Position numbers and translations under genes: made by a program
Source of the DNA: Hwanghaeella grinnelliae
Lineage (GTDB): Bacteria > Pseudomonadota > Alphaproteobacteria > UBA8366 > Aestuariispiraceae
Direction: 5' to 3'
Assembly (NCBI RefSeq): GCF_004005845.1
Contig: NZ_SADE01000002.1
Span: 930,421 to 994,420, forward strand
Length of the DNA: 64,000 bases
The notes under the pieces: model-generated
The model's input: the letters and a program-made list of their open reading frames with translations, nothing else
What the model was told of the DNA's origin: nothing
The model's database searches: none
Part shown: positions 45,352 to 54,439 of the stretch, one piece after another
Layout: each line of letters opens with the position of its first letter
How positions within the stretch are numbered: the first letter of the stretch is position 1

Positions 45352-48045
45352 ATGACGATACGCAATCTTGATCCCATCCTCGCGCCACAGTCGATCGCCT
45401 TGATCGGCGCTTCACCCAAGGAAGGTTCTGTCGGGCGGATCGTCCTACGGAACGTCGCCTCGAACGGGTTTCAGGGGAAGGTCTATCCCGTCAACCCGAA
45501 CCATGACGAAATCAACGGGATAAAGTGCTATCGCCAGATAAAAGATTTGCCGGAACCGCCGGATATCGCGGTCGTCATGACCCCCCCAAAGACAGTCCCG
45601 AAGGTCATCAAGGATCTCTCCAAACTCGGGACCCGCACGGCAGTTGTCCTGACGGCGGGGATAAACGACAGTAACGGTCTGCGTCAGAAAATGCTGGATG
45701 CGGCGAAGCCGAACCTGTTCAGGGTCATCGGCCCGAACACGGTCGGTATGATGGCGCCGCATGTCGGGCTGAACGCAAGCTTCACCCATATGGCGCCGAT
45801 GCCGGGCAAGCTGGCGCTATTGTCGCAATCGGGCGCGATCGTCACGGCGCTGATCGATTGGGCCGCCGACCGGGATGTCGGTTTCTCGCATATCGTCTCC
45901 TTGGGCGATATGGCGGATGTGGACATGGCGGATTGCATCGATCTGTTGGCTATGGACAGGCATACCAAGGCCATTCTGCTTTATTTGGAATCAATCCCAA
46001 ATCCCCGGAAATTCATCTCGGCGGCCCGGGCCGCGTCGCGCCTCAAACCTGTTCTGGCGGTCAAGTCCGGCCGGCATGAGGCCGCCGCGAAGGCAGCGGC
46101 CACCCATACCGGGGCGCTCGCGGGGTCCGACACCGTGGTCGACGCCATCCTGCGCCGGGCGGGCGTTGTGCGGGTGAAGGATCTCGACGATCTGTTCCTT
46201 GCCGCGGAAACCATCGAACATTTTTCCTCCATCCCGGACATGCGGGTGGGCATCGTCACCAATGGCGGTGGGGCCGGGGTGCTCGCGGTGGACCAGATGA
46301 TGGATTACGGCAGCGACCTCGCGGATCTCAGTCCGGAAACCATCGAGGCGCTGAATGCGGTTTTGCCGCCGACTTGGTCAAAGGCGAATCCCGTGGACAT
46401 CATCGGGGATGCGCCGCCGCAGCGCTACCGCGATGCGGTTTCCATCGTCGCAAATGATCCCGGTGTCGACGCGATCTTGGTCATGAGTTGCCCGACGGCT
46501 CTTGCTTCGCCGATTGAGGCGGCGCAGGAAATCTCCTCCATGGTCCAGAAAGGCCAGATCAACCGAAAGCCGGTTTTCGGGTGCTGGCTTGGCGAACATT
46601 CCGCAAAGGGAGCGCGCCATGTGCTGCGTAAGGCGGGTGTTGCCAGTTTCGATACACCGGCCCAGGCGGCGGAAGCGATGAGCCTGCTGGAAAGTTGGAC
46701 CCAATCCCAGCGCTTGTTGACCCGCGTACCGGCTTTTGGCGGGGACGAACCCTCCGGCGACAAGGCAGTCGTGTCTGAGATTTTCAAGACGGTCGCGGAT
46801 GAGGGCAGGACGATCTTGACCGAGCCGGAGGCGAAGCGCGTCTTTTCCGCCTATGGCATCCCGACTCCGCCGACCTTGGTGGCGAAAGACGTCAAGGAAG
46901 CCCGGGAAGTGGCTGCCGAACTTCTGCCGGGACATTCACGCTTAGTCGTGAAGTTGCTGTCGCGGGACATCACGCACAAAACCGATGTCGGCGGCGTCGC
47001 CTTGGGCCTGGAATCGCCGGAAGCCGTCGCCCAAACGGTGCAAGGCATGTTGGACAAAGTGGCCCGGACCCATCCGGATGCCCGGATCGATGGTTTCATG
47101 ATCCAGCCGATGGTCTCGCTTCCCGATTCCAACGAGTTGATCATCGGTATGAAGCACGACGCGACCTTCGGCCCGGTAATCCTCTTCGGCGCCGGCGGCA
47201 CGGCGGTGGAGGTGCTGAAGGATACGGCAATCGCCCTGCCGCCGATCGACGATGTGCTGGCGGGCGATCTTATCGACCAGACCCGGATCGGGCGTCTGTT
47301 GGCCGGCTATCGCGGCCACAAACCGGCGGATCGGGCGATGATCATCCAAATGATCCGGGCTGTGTCCAGCTTGGTCGTCGACTTCCCCTGCGTCACCGGC
47401 ATCGACATCAATCCGCTGCTGGTCAGCGGGGATCGGGCGCTGGCGCTCGATGCGCGGATCGTCATCGATGTGGACCGTGTCGAAGAACCCGGCCCGAATC
47501 CGGACCTGGCGATGACGCCCTATCCGAACGATTGGACGAAACGGGTCACGCTCGACAACGGCATGAAGCTCATCCTGCGGGCGATCAGGCCGGAGGATGC
47601 CGCGCTATACCCTGTTTTCCTGGACAAGACCTCGGCGGAGGATATCCGGAATCGCCTCCTGACCTCGGTCTCCCGCCTGACGGATGCGGAAATGATCCGG
47701 CTGACGCAGCTCGACTATTCCCGCGCCATGGCTTTCGTCGCGATCATCGATGATGAGGGTGAAAGCAAGGGCGAATTGGCCGGTGTCTCCCGCCTGATGG
47801 CGGATGCAGACCATGAACGCGCCGAATTCGGCGTCATCGTGCGCGGTGATCTTCAGGGTCACCGCATGGGTTGGGTCTTGATGGAACATCTGCTCGACTA
47901 TGCGCGGGCGGACGAGCTTCAGGTGATCGACGGCGTCACGTTCAAGGCAAACAAACGCATGCGGCAAATGTGCGATGAGCTGGGCTTCAAACAGAAGATG
48001 TCCCGCGAAGACCCGGAATTGGTGGAGCTTGAGCTCAAACTTTGA
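45352..48045 (+). CDS. PatZ-like protein: NDP-forming acyl-CoA synthetase domains fused to GNAT acyltransferase
   Basis: 897 residues from ATG 45352. The N-terminal CoA-binding domain starts DPILAPQSIALIGASP, followed by succinyl-CoA synthetase-like domains (LLSQSGAI, GIVTNGGGAGVLA) and an ATP-grasp domain (about 480-710; VVKLLSRDITHKTDVGGV, ILFGAGGTAVEVLKD). A GNAT domain occupies about 720-890, with the probable catalytic Glu in AEFGVIVRGDLQGHRMGWVLM. The phosphohistidine-type motif THTGALAGSD (His252) is present. E. coli PatZ acetylates lysines, including acetyl-CoA synthetase. Confidence 0.92.
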   Translation: MTIRNLDPILAPQSIALIGASPKEGSVGRIVLRNVASNGFQGKVYPVNPNHDEINGIKCYRQIKDLPEPPDIAVVMTPPKTVPKVIKDLSKLGTRTAVVLTAGINDSNGLRQKMLDAAKPNLFRVIGPNTVGMMAPHVGLNASFTHMAPMPGKLALLSQSGAIVTALIDWAADRDVGFSHIVSLGDMADVDMADCIDLLAMDRHTKAILLYLESIPNPRKFISAARAASRLKPVLAVKSGRHEAAAKAAATHTGALAGSDTVVDAILRRAGVVRVKDLDDLFLAAETIEHFSSIPDMRVGIVTNGGGAGVLAVDQMMDYGSDLADLSPETIEALNAVLPPTWSKANPVDIIGDAPPQRYRDAVSIVANDPGVDAILVMSCPTALASPIEAAQEISSMVQKGQINRKPVFGCWLGEHSAKGARHVLRKAGVASFDTPAQAAEAMSLLESWTQSQRLLTRVPAFGGDEPSGDKAVVSEIFKTVADEGRTILTEPEAKRVFSAYGIPTPPTLVAKDVKEAREVAAELLPGHSRLVVKLLSRDITHKTDVGGVALGLESPEAVAQTVQGMLDKVARTHPDARIDGFMIQPMVSLPDSNELIIGMKHDATFGPVILFGAGGTAVEVLKDTAIALPPIDDVLAGDLIDQTRIGRLLAGYRGHKPADRAMIIQMIRAVSSLVVDFPCVTGIDINPLLVSGDRALALDARIVIDVDRVEEPGPNPDLAMTPYPNDWTKRVTLDNGMKLILRAIRPEDAALYPVFLDKTSAEDIRNRLLTSVSRLTDAEMIRLTQLDYSRAMAFVAIIDDEGESKGELAGVSRLMADADHERAEFGVIVRGDLQGHRMGWVLMEHLLDYARADELQVIDGVTFKANKRMRQMCDELGFKQKMSREDPELVELELKL

Positions 48046-48061
48046 TGCTGGTGAGCATCAA
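48042..48061. terminator. Hairpin overlapping two convergent stop codons
   Basis: The perfect 8-bp stem TTGATGCT/AGCATCAA with loop GGTG spans the stop codons of the PatZ-like gene and the convergent membrane-protein gene. There is no full T-run directly after it on either strand (CTTTTC follows 11 bases later on plus), so termination is only possible. Confidence 0.4.
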
Positions 48062-48558
48062 GGAGATCCTGCTTTTCTCAATTTTTGCAACAATTTTGAA
48101 AAGCCCGATGGGCTCGTGATGCACAAAATGCCAAATGCTCCGAAAAAGGCGCAGCGAATTATGACGGTAAGGATTCCGCTGAAATCTATACCCATCGAGG
48201 TCATGGAGACCAACTGGGCAATGAGATAGAACGATGCTTGAAACAACATATATACACCAAGCAATACCAGCCCTACCTGCAACAACGTCTCCGCCGTAAG
48301 AGGTGAAGTTTCGGGTTCCGGGGAGTCCTTTAGAGGGGCGACAATCTTGGAGCTTATCCATTTGGCTCCGAACCACAGCATACAGGATGAGCCTGCAAGG
48401 ACCAGAAAGCCGAATACCCCTAGTAAGAACGTTGCGTCGCGCCCTGCAAAATAGGCCTGGATCATCGAAACTATATAGGGCGACTGCAGCAGGGCTTGAT
48501 AAGCGACCACGATTGCGCCCAGGCGTAGCACAACGTACGCAAAGCTACCTGCATTCAT
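48058..48558 (-). CDS. Four-span membrane protein, unknown (second of a tandem pair)
   Basis: 166 residues with four predicted membrane spans (about 5-30, 42-66, 90-112, 125-150) and a short polar loop after span 2 (APLKDSPEPETSP). No family recognised. It is related to the gene directly upstream: F-A-x-V-x-L-R-L-G-A near both N-termini, then W-[IL]-S-x-K-[IV]-x-A-P before the polar loop, and a shared SP..(F/I)..K..(R)KAG-like end. It overlaps that gene by 4 bases (ATGA). Confidence 0.75.
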   Translation of the reverse strand: MNAGSFAYVVLRLGAIVVAYQALLQSPYIVSMIQAYFAGRDATFLLGVFGFLVLAGSSCMLWFGAKWISSKIVAPLKDSPEPETSPLTAETLLQVGLVLLGVYMLFQASFYLIAQLVSMTSMGIDFSGILTVIIRCAFFGAFGILCITSPSGFSKLLQKLRKAGSP

Positions 48559-49079
48559 TGATTCGCACCCGTCTCTTTGGCGCCCAATCCGGCTCTTTTA
48601 GCAATTGATTGCGGCGACAGAACGCACACTAGGCCGATCAACACAGGAATGAGCTTGTAGATGAGAGGCCAGGAAGAAACCCAGATGAAGTCGAGACGCG
48701 TCGAGGTGAAACCTCTCGTCAGAAGTTCAAAAATCTCCAAGAGTAAACGCGGCAAGGCGACCGCCAAAATCAACAATCCGACGACGACCAACGCAACAAC
48801 CAATAGATCTTTCATACTCAACTGTTTAGAGTGCTTTTCTGTGGTATCGCTTACAGGAGCGGTCACTTTGCGGCTTAACCAACCACCGAAGATCCAAAGG
48901 GTTCCGGCCAAGCCAAAAAGAATGATCCGTTGGATAAACCATGACGAGTAAAACTCTAATTCTCCACTAAGCCATGACGCCACAAGTTCAAGGGCGTTGG
49001 GGATATCGGTCACGATCACGCAAGTTATCAGAACGGCGCCGAGACGTAGGAATACGAACGCCAAATTCTCCGGTGTCAT
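48555..49079 (-). CDS. Four-span membrane protein, unknown (first of a tandem pair)
   Basis: 174 residues, four predicted spans, same layout as the following gene. N-terminus MTPENLAFVFLRLGAVL, loop WLSRKVTAPVSDTTEK, C-terminus PQSIAKRAGLGAKE. The pair looks like a tandem duplication that has diverged strongly. Base composition is somewhat more AT-rich than the neighbours, which hints at acquisition. No enzymatic motif is seen. Confidence 0.75.
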   Translation of the reverse strand: MTPENLAFVFLRLGAVLITCVIVTDIPNALELVASWLSGELEFYSSWFIQRIILFGLAGTLWIFGGWLSRKVTAPVSDTTEKHSKQLSMKDLLVVALVVVGLLILAVALPRLLLEIFELLTRGFTSTRLDFIWVSSWPLIYKLIPVLIGLVCVLSPQSIAKRAGLGAKETGANQ

Positions 49080-49172
49080 TTCTCGTGCCTATCCTTTGAT
49101 TGCAAAGAAGTTCATGATTTTGCCAGGACGCATTGGCGTTGTCATTGTTTGCGGTCGCAATCTTCGGAATGC

Positions 49173-50390
49173 TTACCGATCTATGATCGCCGTCCCCGCC
49201 GCCCAGCCGGATGACCAGGCCCATTGGAAATTGTACCCGCCGAGCCATCCGGTGACGTCCACAACCTCACCGATGAAATAGAGGCCGGGGACGGTTTTCG
49301 ATTCCATGGTTTTGGAATTGAGGCCCGCCGTGTCGACGCCGCCGACGGTGACTTCTGCCGTTCGGTAGCCTTCCGACCCCGCCGGGCGGATCTCACGGGC
49401 CTGTATGGTCGTGGCGAGTGCAGCGAGGACCTTGTCACCGATATCGGCGATGTTGCGCTCCGCCAGCCCCGCATGTTCGGCAAAGGACTGAGCCAGCCGT
49501 TTGGGCAGGTAGTCCGATAGGATGGTCGCCAGATGCCGTTTGCCGTTCGCTGTCTTCTGCCGTTTCAGCTCAGCCAGCAGGTCGATATCGGGCCGTAGCG
49601 CCAAGGTGACGGGCAGTCCTTCGCGCCAATAGGACGAGATCTGCAAAACGGCGGGACCGGACAGACCGCGATGGGTGAACAGCACGGCTTCCCGGAACCG
49701 TGCCTTGCCGTAGGGGCCGCCAGAACAGGAAAGCGCCCCCTCGCAGGACAGGCCGGAGAGGGCTTTGAATTCCTCGGTCTCATCCGGCGTGAAGGTTAAG
49801 GGAACGAGACCGGCCCGAATGCCTGTCACCGTGTGATCGAAATGGCGTGCGATCTCATAACCGAAGCCCGTGGCGCCCATCTTGGGGATCGACTTGCCGC
49901 CGCAGGCGATGACAAGGTTCCGGCAGGTTACAGGCACACGTTGACCGTCTGTCTCAAGCGTCAGCGCGAAGCCGGGGTCGGTCTTGGAATAATCGACCAA
50001 CCTTGTTTCCAGCCGCATTTCCGCACCGGCCTTGTCCATCTCGTCCAACAGCATCCGGATGATGTCCTGGGCGGTGGTATTGCAGAAGAGCTGCCCCAGT
50101 GTCTTTTCGTGGTACGGAATGCCGTGGCGTTGAACCAGGGCGACGAAGTCCTGTTGCGTATACCGGCTGAGCGCCGATTTGCAGAAATGCGGATTGGCGG
50201 ACAGGAACCGGTCGGGGGCGGTTTCCAAATTGGTGAAATTACACCGCCCGCCGCCGGAAATGCGGATCTTCTCCCCCGCCGCTTTGGCATGGTCGATCAC
50301 CAATACGCGTGGGCCGCCTGGTTTCGCGGCATGGATCGCACACATCATGCCGGCCGCGCCGGCGCCGATGATGACAGTGTCGTATTGCAT
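49173..50390 (-). CDS. FAD-dependent oxidoreductase of the HI0933/YhiN family
   Basis: 405 residues from ATG 50390; a TTG three codons earlier is less likely. N-terminal dinucleotide-binding motif VIIGAGAAGMMCAIHAA, then the family mark GEKIRISGGGRCNFTN near residue 45. The C-terminal FAD contact is GLYFIGEVVDVTGWLGGYNFQWAWSSGWAAG. Soluble flavoprotein; role unknown in most bacteria, although BaiN in Clostridium acts on bile acids. Confidence 0.92.
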   Translation of the reverse strand: MQYDTVIIGAGAAGMMCAIHAAKPGGPRVLVIDHAKAAGEKIRISGGGRCNFTNLETAPDRFLSANPHFCKSALSRYTQQDFVALVQRHGIPYHEKTLGQLFCNTTAQDIIRMLLDEMDKAGAEMRLETRLVDYSKTDPGFALTLETDGQRVPVTCRNLVIACGGKSIPKMGATGFGYEIARHFDHTVTGIRAGLVPLTFTPDETEEFKALSGLSCEGALSCSGGPYGKARFREAVLFTHRGLSGPAVLQISSYWREGLPVTLALRPDIDLLAELKRQKTANGKRHLATILSDYLPKRLAQSFAEHAGLAERNIADIGDKVLAALATTIQAREIRPAGSEGYRTAEVTVGGVDTAGLNSKTMESKTVPGLYFIGEVVDVTGWLGGYNFQWAWSSGWAAGTAIIDR

Positions 50391-50436
50391 GGGTTCCAAC
50401 CGCAGGCGCTCCGCTCATGAGGGTTCGGGTCGGTAG

Positions 50437-51477
50437 CTATAGACTTTGGAACACCTCCGCAATCGGTGAGGCAAGCGCCGGCGACGCCACGGTCAACCCG
50501 ATGCGCAATATCGTGGACAGGTTCGTTCGAATATCCGTCAGGCCCAGTTGTTCCATAAGGGATTGGCGGCCTTCCTGACCGCTCTCGCGGACGGCGCCGC
50601 TGATATCGCGCAGCAGAACGATAAGGCCGGGCGCGAAAGTGGCGATCAGGGTCATGGTGAACATCAGACCCGATGCCGTGGAAATCTCGCCCGCGAAATC
50701 GCTGTAGATCTTATAGATGCCGGGGTCGGGCGCATCCTTTGCCGGGACGGCCAGCATTTTCGGCACGATATGGAAATAGGCGCGCGCGGTCAGGGTCGAG
50801 GAAACGAGGATCAGGCTCAAAACGGCCGCATAGGTCTTCAGCGACCGCAGGCACGCGGCATAGTCTTGTTCCCACCCCTCGGTGCCGAAGGCTCTACGGG
50901 ACTGAACATCGTGGTGGAAATTGGCGGAGGCCAGGGTCACGCACAGAATACCGAAGGAGGTCGGGCCCAGGGTTCCCAAGGAAAGATAGAGCCAGGGATC
51001 GCCGTCTTGACCGGTAAATTGATCGGCGAGGCCGGCAGCGGTCAGGAAATTGTAGAAAGGGGTCATGACCAGATAGGCGAAAGCCGCATCGATCGTGTCC
51101 CCGGTCCGGTCGGGCGTCAGGACCATATAGGCAAGAACACCGACGGTTCCGACGATAATGGCGACAACGGTGGCAAGCCGTGGCAATACTTCCCGCGAGG
51201 CGCGTTTCGTGTGCCCGACAAGCAGGGTGGCGAAATAGGCCGCGACGGTCATGCAGATCAGAACATGGGCAAAGACCCACCAGCCATATTCAAGGGTTAC
51301 GATCCCCAGTCGGGCGGACGGAAACGGTTTCAGGATCGCCGGGCTGAACGCCTCAGAACTGGTCAGTCCCTTCAGTTCTCCGTCGCCGGCGCCGAACAGA
51401 GACAAGATGCTCGTGAACAGGACCAGCGGAATCACGGCCGCGACGATGGCCAATACCCATTTGATCCATTGTTTCAT
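50437..51477 (-). CDS. Multi-span membrane protein, unknown
   Basis: 346 residues with about seven hydrophobic segments: an N-terminal span (8-28), then spans near 65-87, 100-125, 165-185, 215-235 and 265-290. The first hydrophilic loop (residues 30-60) and a long loop with FHIVPKMLAVPAKDAPDPG may be periplasmic. The C-terminus is amphipathic (LTDIRTNLSTILRIGLTVASPALASPIAEVFQ). No family recognised. Confidence 0.7.
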   Translation of the reverse strand: MKQWIKWVLAIVAAVIPLVLFTSILSLFGAGDGELKGLTSSEAFSPAILKPFPSARLGIVTLEYGWWVFAHVLICMTVAAYFATLLVGHTKRASREVLPRLATVVAIIVGTVGVLAYMVLTPDRTGDTIDAAFAYLVMTPFYNFLTAAGLADQFTGQDGDPWLYLSLGTLGPTSFGILCVTLASANFHHDVQSRRAFGTEGWEQDYAACLRSLKTYAAVLSLILVSSTLTARAYFHIVPKMLAVPAKDAPDPGIYKIYSDFAGEISTASGLMFTMTLIATFAPGLIVLLRDISGAVRESGQEGRQSLMEQLGLTDIRTNLSTILRIGLTVASPALASPIAEVFQSL

Positions 51478-51818
51478 TTGGTCCCCGCCAATCTGTTGTC
51501 TGCGTCCTTGGCTACCACACTAACAGTATTCTTTGATATAGCGGTTATTGTCTGTCAAAAGGCGGCAGCGGTACCGTTCGGGGCTTGTGGCAGAATTCCA
51601 AGGCCCGGGGAACCGAAATGGTGGCTTGCATCTGTGGGGTTCCTCCCGTATATCCCCGCGGTCGCGCGGAGGCAGAGCCTTCGGGCGGTAATGTGTATGC
51701 GGTTGGTGGGGCCGGTTGGGTATGCCTCATCGCCGATCGATAGATCGCCGGACCCGGATTCTTCACCGGTCATCCGGCCCCCGCCCGAAACGGCGGGGCA
51801 GATAAAAAGGAGATCGAA
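51478..51818. other. Leader region upstream of rpmI
   Basis: No gene is visible between the divergent membrane-protein gene and rpmI. A 7-bp GC hairpin CCCCGCC/GGCGGGG (51779-51785 and 51792-51798) sits just before the strong ribosome site AAAAAGGAG (51804-51812) of rpmI and could influence its translation. A TTTGATATA-like AT-rich patch near 51533-51541 may hold a promoter. Confidence 0.5.
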
Positions 51819-52019
51819 ATGCCCAAGCTGAAGAGCAAGAGCTCCGCGAAAAAGCGGTTCAAGGTCACCGGCACCGGCAAGGTGCGGTTCTACAGCGCGT
51901 GCCTGCGGCACAACACGTCCAATCGTCCGCAGAAAATGAAGCGCCAGAACCGCGGCGGTCAGATCATGTGTGATTCCGACGCCAAGGTCGTCCTGGACAA
52001 TTGGTTGCGCGGCCGCTGA
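51819..52019 (+). CDS. rpmI: 50S ribosomal protein L35
   Basis: 66 residues, standard length. [20 protein letters not shown] at the start and a basic C-terminus match L35. AGGAG lies six bases before the ATG. It is followed after 44 bases by rplT, as in nearly all bacteria. Confidence 0.97.
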   Translation: MPKLKSKSSAKKRFKVTGTGKVRFYSACLRHNTSNRPQKMKRQNRGGQIMCDSDAKVVLDNWLRGR

Positions 52020-52063
52020 GGCCCGTTCCCGAACGCATATTTCGAGATTAGGAGCACAGAACA

Positions 52064-52432
52064 ATGGCACGCGTGACCAACGGCAAGACGCGCCAAGCAC
52101 GTCACAAGAAGATTTTGAAGGCTGCGAAAGGCTATTACGGCCGCCGCAAATCCACCATCCGCGTTGCAATGCAGGCGGTGGAGAAGGCAGGTCAGTACGC
52201 CTATCGCGACCGTCGCGTCCGCAAGCGGGATTTCCGCAAGCTGTGGATCCAGCGTATCAACGCTGCCGTCCGCCAGGCGACCGACAATGAAATGACCTAT
52301 GCTCGCTTCATGGACGGCGTGCACAAGGCCGGTATCGAGCTGGACCGCAAGGTTCTGGCCGACATCGCCGTGCATGAGCCCGATGCGTTCAAGGCCATCG
52401 TCGATCAGGCGAAAGCCGCGATCGCGAAATAA
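52064..52432 (+). CDS. rplT: 50S ribosomal protein L20
   Basis: 122 residues, slightly longer than the common 117-120. [26 protein letters not shown] and [24 protein letters not shown] are L20 hallmarks. AGGAG is present upstream of the ATG. It binds 23S rRNA early in assembly; in several bacteria it also represses the rpmI-rplT mRNA. Confidence 0.97.
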   Translation: MARVTNGKTRQARHKKILKAAKGYYGRRKSTIRVAMQAVEKAGQYAYRDRRVRKRDFRKLWIQRINAAVRQATDNEMTYARFMDGVHKAGIELDRKVLADIAVHEPDAFKAIVDQAKAAIAK

Positions 52433-52475
52433 GGTATCGCGCTTTAGGGACTTGCCTGGGCGTCTCGGCCGGCCG

Positions 52476-52604
52476 ATGGCTTGCCAAGACGCGGGCGAAA
52501 CCGCTAAACAGCCCGTGGCCTTCCACGGGCTGTTTTTGTTCGACCCCTTCGTTCGGTCCTTTTTGATCGTTCCACGAGTATTCAGGCAGGTTCTGGAAGA
52601 ATGA
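52476..52604 (+). CDS. Candidate phenylalanine-rich leader peptide before pheS
   Basis: A 42-codon frame starting at ATG 52476 reads through the rplT-pheS terminator hairpin. It carries six Phe codons within 21 codons (residues 16-36) and ends with a TGA that overlaps the pheS ATG by 4 bases. pheST is controlled by a Phe-rich leader peptide in E. coli (pheM). Against the idea: no ribosome site is visible before this ATG, most Phe codons lie after rather than before the terminator stem, and some come from its T-run. Confidence 0.25.
   Translation: MACQDAGETAKQPVAFHGLFLFDPFVRSFLIVPRVFRQVLEE
52506..52537 (+). terminator. Strong Rho-independent terminator or attenuator between rplT and pheS
   Basis: A 10-bp perfect stem CAGCCCGTGG/CCACGGGCTG (52509-52518, 52523-52532) with loop CCTT is lengthened by A-T pairs on its base and followed by TTTTT. 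It should end most rpmI-rplT transcripts or act as an attenuator in front of pheS, which starts 64 bases later. Confidence 0.85.
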
Positions 52605-53689
52605 CGGCAATTGATGTTGAGGCGTTGAAATCGGAGCTTCTGGAAGAAGTTTCGTCCGCTGCGGACCTTGCGGCCCTGGATTCGGCGCGGGTAGGAGCCT
52701 TGGGCAAGAAGGGCAAGATCACCGCCGCCATGAAGGGGCTGGGCGGCCTGTCGCCGGAAGAACGCAAAACGACGGGGCAGGCGCTCAACGCGGTAAAGGA
52801 CGCCGTTGCCGAGGCGATCGACGCTCGCAAGGCAGACCTGGAAGCCGCGGCGCTTCAACAACAGCTCGAGTCGGAAAGATTGGACGTTTCGCTGCCTGTC
52901 CGCCCGGAATCTCGCGGCAAACTGCATCCGATCAGCCAGACCATGGACGAAATCGTTGCGATTTTCGGCGCCATGGGGCTTTCCGTCCGCGAAGGGCCGA
53001 ATATCGAAGACGACTTCCACAATTTCACCGCGCTGAACATTCCAGCCGAACATCCCGCCCGGCAGATGATGGATACGTTCTATCTGCAGGACGAGAACGG
53101 CAATCCGGATTTCGAGAAGGTGCTGCGCACTCATACCTCGCCCGTTCAGGTCCGGACGATGCAGAGCGAAGAACCGCCGATCCGCATCATCGCGCCGGGC
53201 CGTACCTACCGATCCGACTATGACGCGACCCATACGCCGATGTTCCATCAGGTTGAAGGCTTGGTCATCGACAAGCACATCACATTCGGCCATCTGAAAG
53301 GCTGCTTGCAGGAATTCTGCGACGCCTATTTCGAGGTGGAAAACGTGCCGCTGCGCTTCCGACCCAGTTACTTCCCCTTCACGGAGCCGAGTGCGGAAGT
53401 GGATATCGGCTGTTCCCGCGAAGGCGGCGAATTGAAGATCGGCCATTACGACGATTGGCTGGAAATTCTGGGCTGCGGCATGGTGCATCCGAAGGTGCTG
53501 CAGCATTGCGGCATCGATCCAGAGGAATACCAGGGTTTCGCTTTCGGGATGGGGATAGAGCGGATCGCGATGCTGAAATACGGCATCCCGGACCTGCGCA
53601 CCTTCTATGAAGCGGATATCCGCTGGCTGAAACATTACGGTTTCGTGCCGCTGGAAGTCGCCAGTCTGGAACGCGGGCTGACGCCGTAA
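52601..53689 (+). CDS. pheS: Phenylalanine-tRNA ligase alpha subunit
   Basis: 362 residues. N-terminal coiled-coil region (residues 1-85), then the class II catalytic core with [51 protein letters not shown] and the motif 3 [15 protein letters not shown]. Together with PheT it charges tRNA-Phe. It is not followed directly by pheT, as is usual, but by a hairpin and a 3.9-kb insertion. Confidence 0.97.
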   Translation: MTAIDVEALKSELLEEVSSAADLAALDSARVGALGKKGKITAAMKGLGGLSPEERKTTGQALNAVKDAVAEAIDARKADLEAAALQQQLESERLDVSLPVRPESRGKLHPISQTMDEIVAIFGAMGLSVREGPNIEDDFHNFTALNIPAEHPARQMMDTFYLQDENGNPDFEKVLRTHTSPVQVRTMQSEEPPIRIIAPGRTYRSDYDATHTPMFHQVEGLVIDKHITFGHLKGCLQEFCDAYFEVENVPLRFRPSYFPFTEPSAEVDIGCSREGGELKIGHYDDWLEILGCGMVHPKVLQHCGIDPEEYQGFAFGMGIERIAMLKYGIPDLRTFYEADIRWLKHYGFVPLEVASLERGLTP

Positions 53690-53707
53690 ACCGCGTAGCG
53701 GTTTACG
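53685..53707. repeat. Perfect inverted repeat across the pheS stop codon
   Basis: CGTAAACCGC (53685-53694) and GCGGTTTACG (53698-53707) form a 10-bp hairpin with loop GTA that includes the pheS stop TAA. There is no T-run on either strand. It could be mRNA 3'-end protection, a two-way weak terminator, or the edge of inserted DNA. Confidence 0.5.
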
Positions 53708-53728
53708 CGCCACAACCTTCCGACAGTA

Positions 53729-54229
53729 TCAGCTTTTTGGCGCCGGCATGATCGAGCATGTCGTGGTGCCATGCGCCAACAGCTTGCCGCTTTCCGACAT
53801 CAACTTGCCTTCGGCCGTGGCCGTGGTGCGGCCGCGATGGATCAAGGTCCCGGTCGCCCGGATGATGCCGGTATGCGGCAGGATCGGTCGCACCATGTTC
53901 ACCTTGGCTTCAACCGTGATATAGGCCTCGCCCGGCAGCAGCGTGGTGTGGATGGCGCATCCCATGCAACTGTCCAGTACCGTCATGGCATAACCGCCAT
54001 GCACAGTACCGATCGGGTTCAAGAGGTGTTCGTCCGGATCGGAAGCGAAGACCGCGCGCCCCTCTTCAACTTCAACCAACCGCATCCGCATCGGGCCGGC
54101 GATTGGCGGGATGGGATAAACACCGTCCCGGACACCGGTCAGGAAGTCCATCCCGGACATCGAGAACACTTCGGACACCGGCAAAGTGCCGAGTTCATCT
54201 GCGCCGGGCGCGGAAAAGACCTTTTCCAT
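53729..54229 (-). CDS. PaaI-type hotdog-fold thioesterase
   Basis: 166 residues from ATG 54229. Hotdog domain with LLNPIGTVHGGYAMTVLDSCMGCAI (the HGG motif with the likely catalytic region) and ITVEAKVNMVRPI, GTLIHRGRTTATAEGKL. It hydrolyses acyl- or aryl-CoA thioesters in the cytoplasm; substrate unknown. It is the first gene after pheS and on the opposite strand, so it breaks the pheST operon. Confidence 0.9.
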   Translation of the reverse strand: MEKVFSAPGADELGTLPVSEVFSMSGMDFLTGVRDGVYPIPPIAGPMRMRLVEVEEGRAVFASDPDEHLLNPIGTVHGGYAMTVLDSCMGCAIHTTLLPGEAYITVEAKVNMVRPILPHTGIIRATGTLIHRGRTTATAEGKLMSESGKLLAHGTTTCSIMPAPKS

Positions 54230-54439
54230 TGTTCTACCAGGATAGCGGTTCTGACAGTTGGAGACGCGTAAATATCTGAGTGCGAAGCCGGGGGAAAGCT
54301 TAAAAGCGACGCGATCCAGCACGCGGTGCCATTGAAAGGGTTGAGGGCGGCGGTGCCAGACCTCTCTCATAACGGGCAATAGACCGGCGCATGGTTCATG
54401 CGTAGCAATAGTGTTCTTCACCAAGACGGGAGACACACA

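Noticed and set aside
48058-49079. Tandem membrane proteins as a toxin-antitoxin or phage defence pair
   Set aside because: Nothing beyond small size and overlap supports this; there is no toxin motif and no defence gene nearby.
51959-53713. Minus-strand open frame of 584 codons opposite rplT and pheS
   Set aside because: Antisense to two universal genes; no domain or start context.
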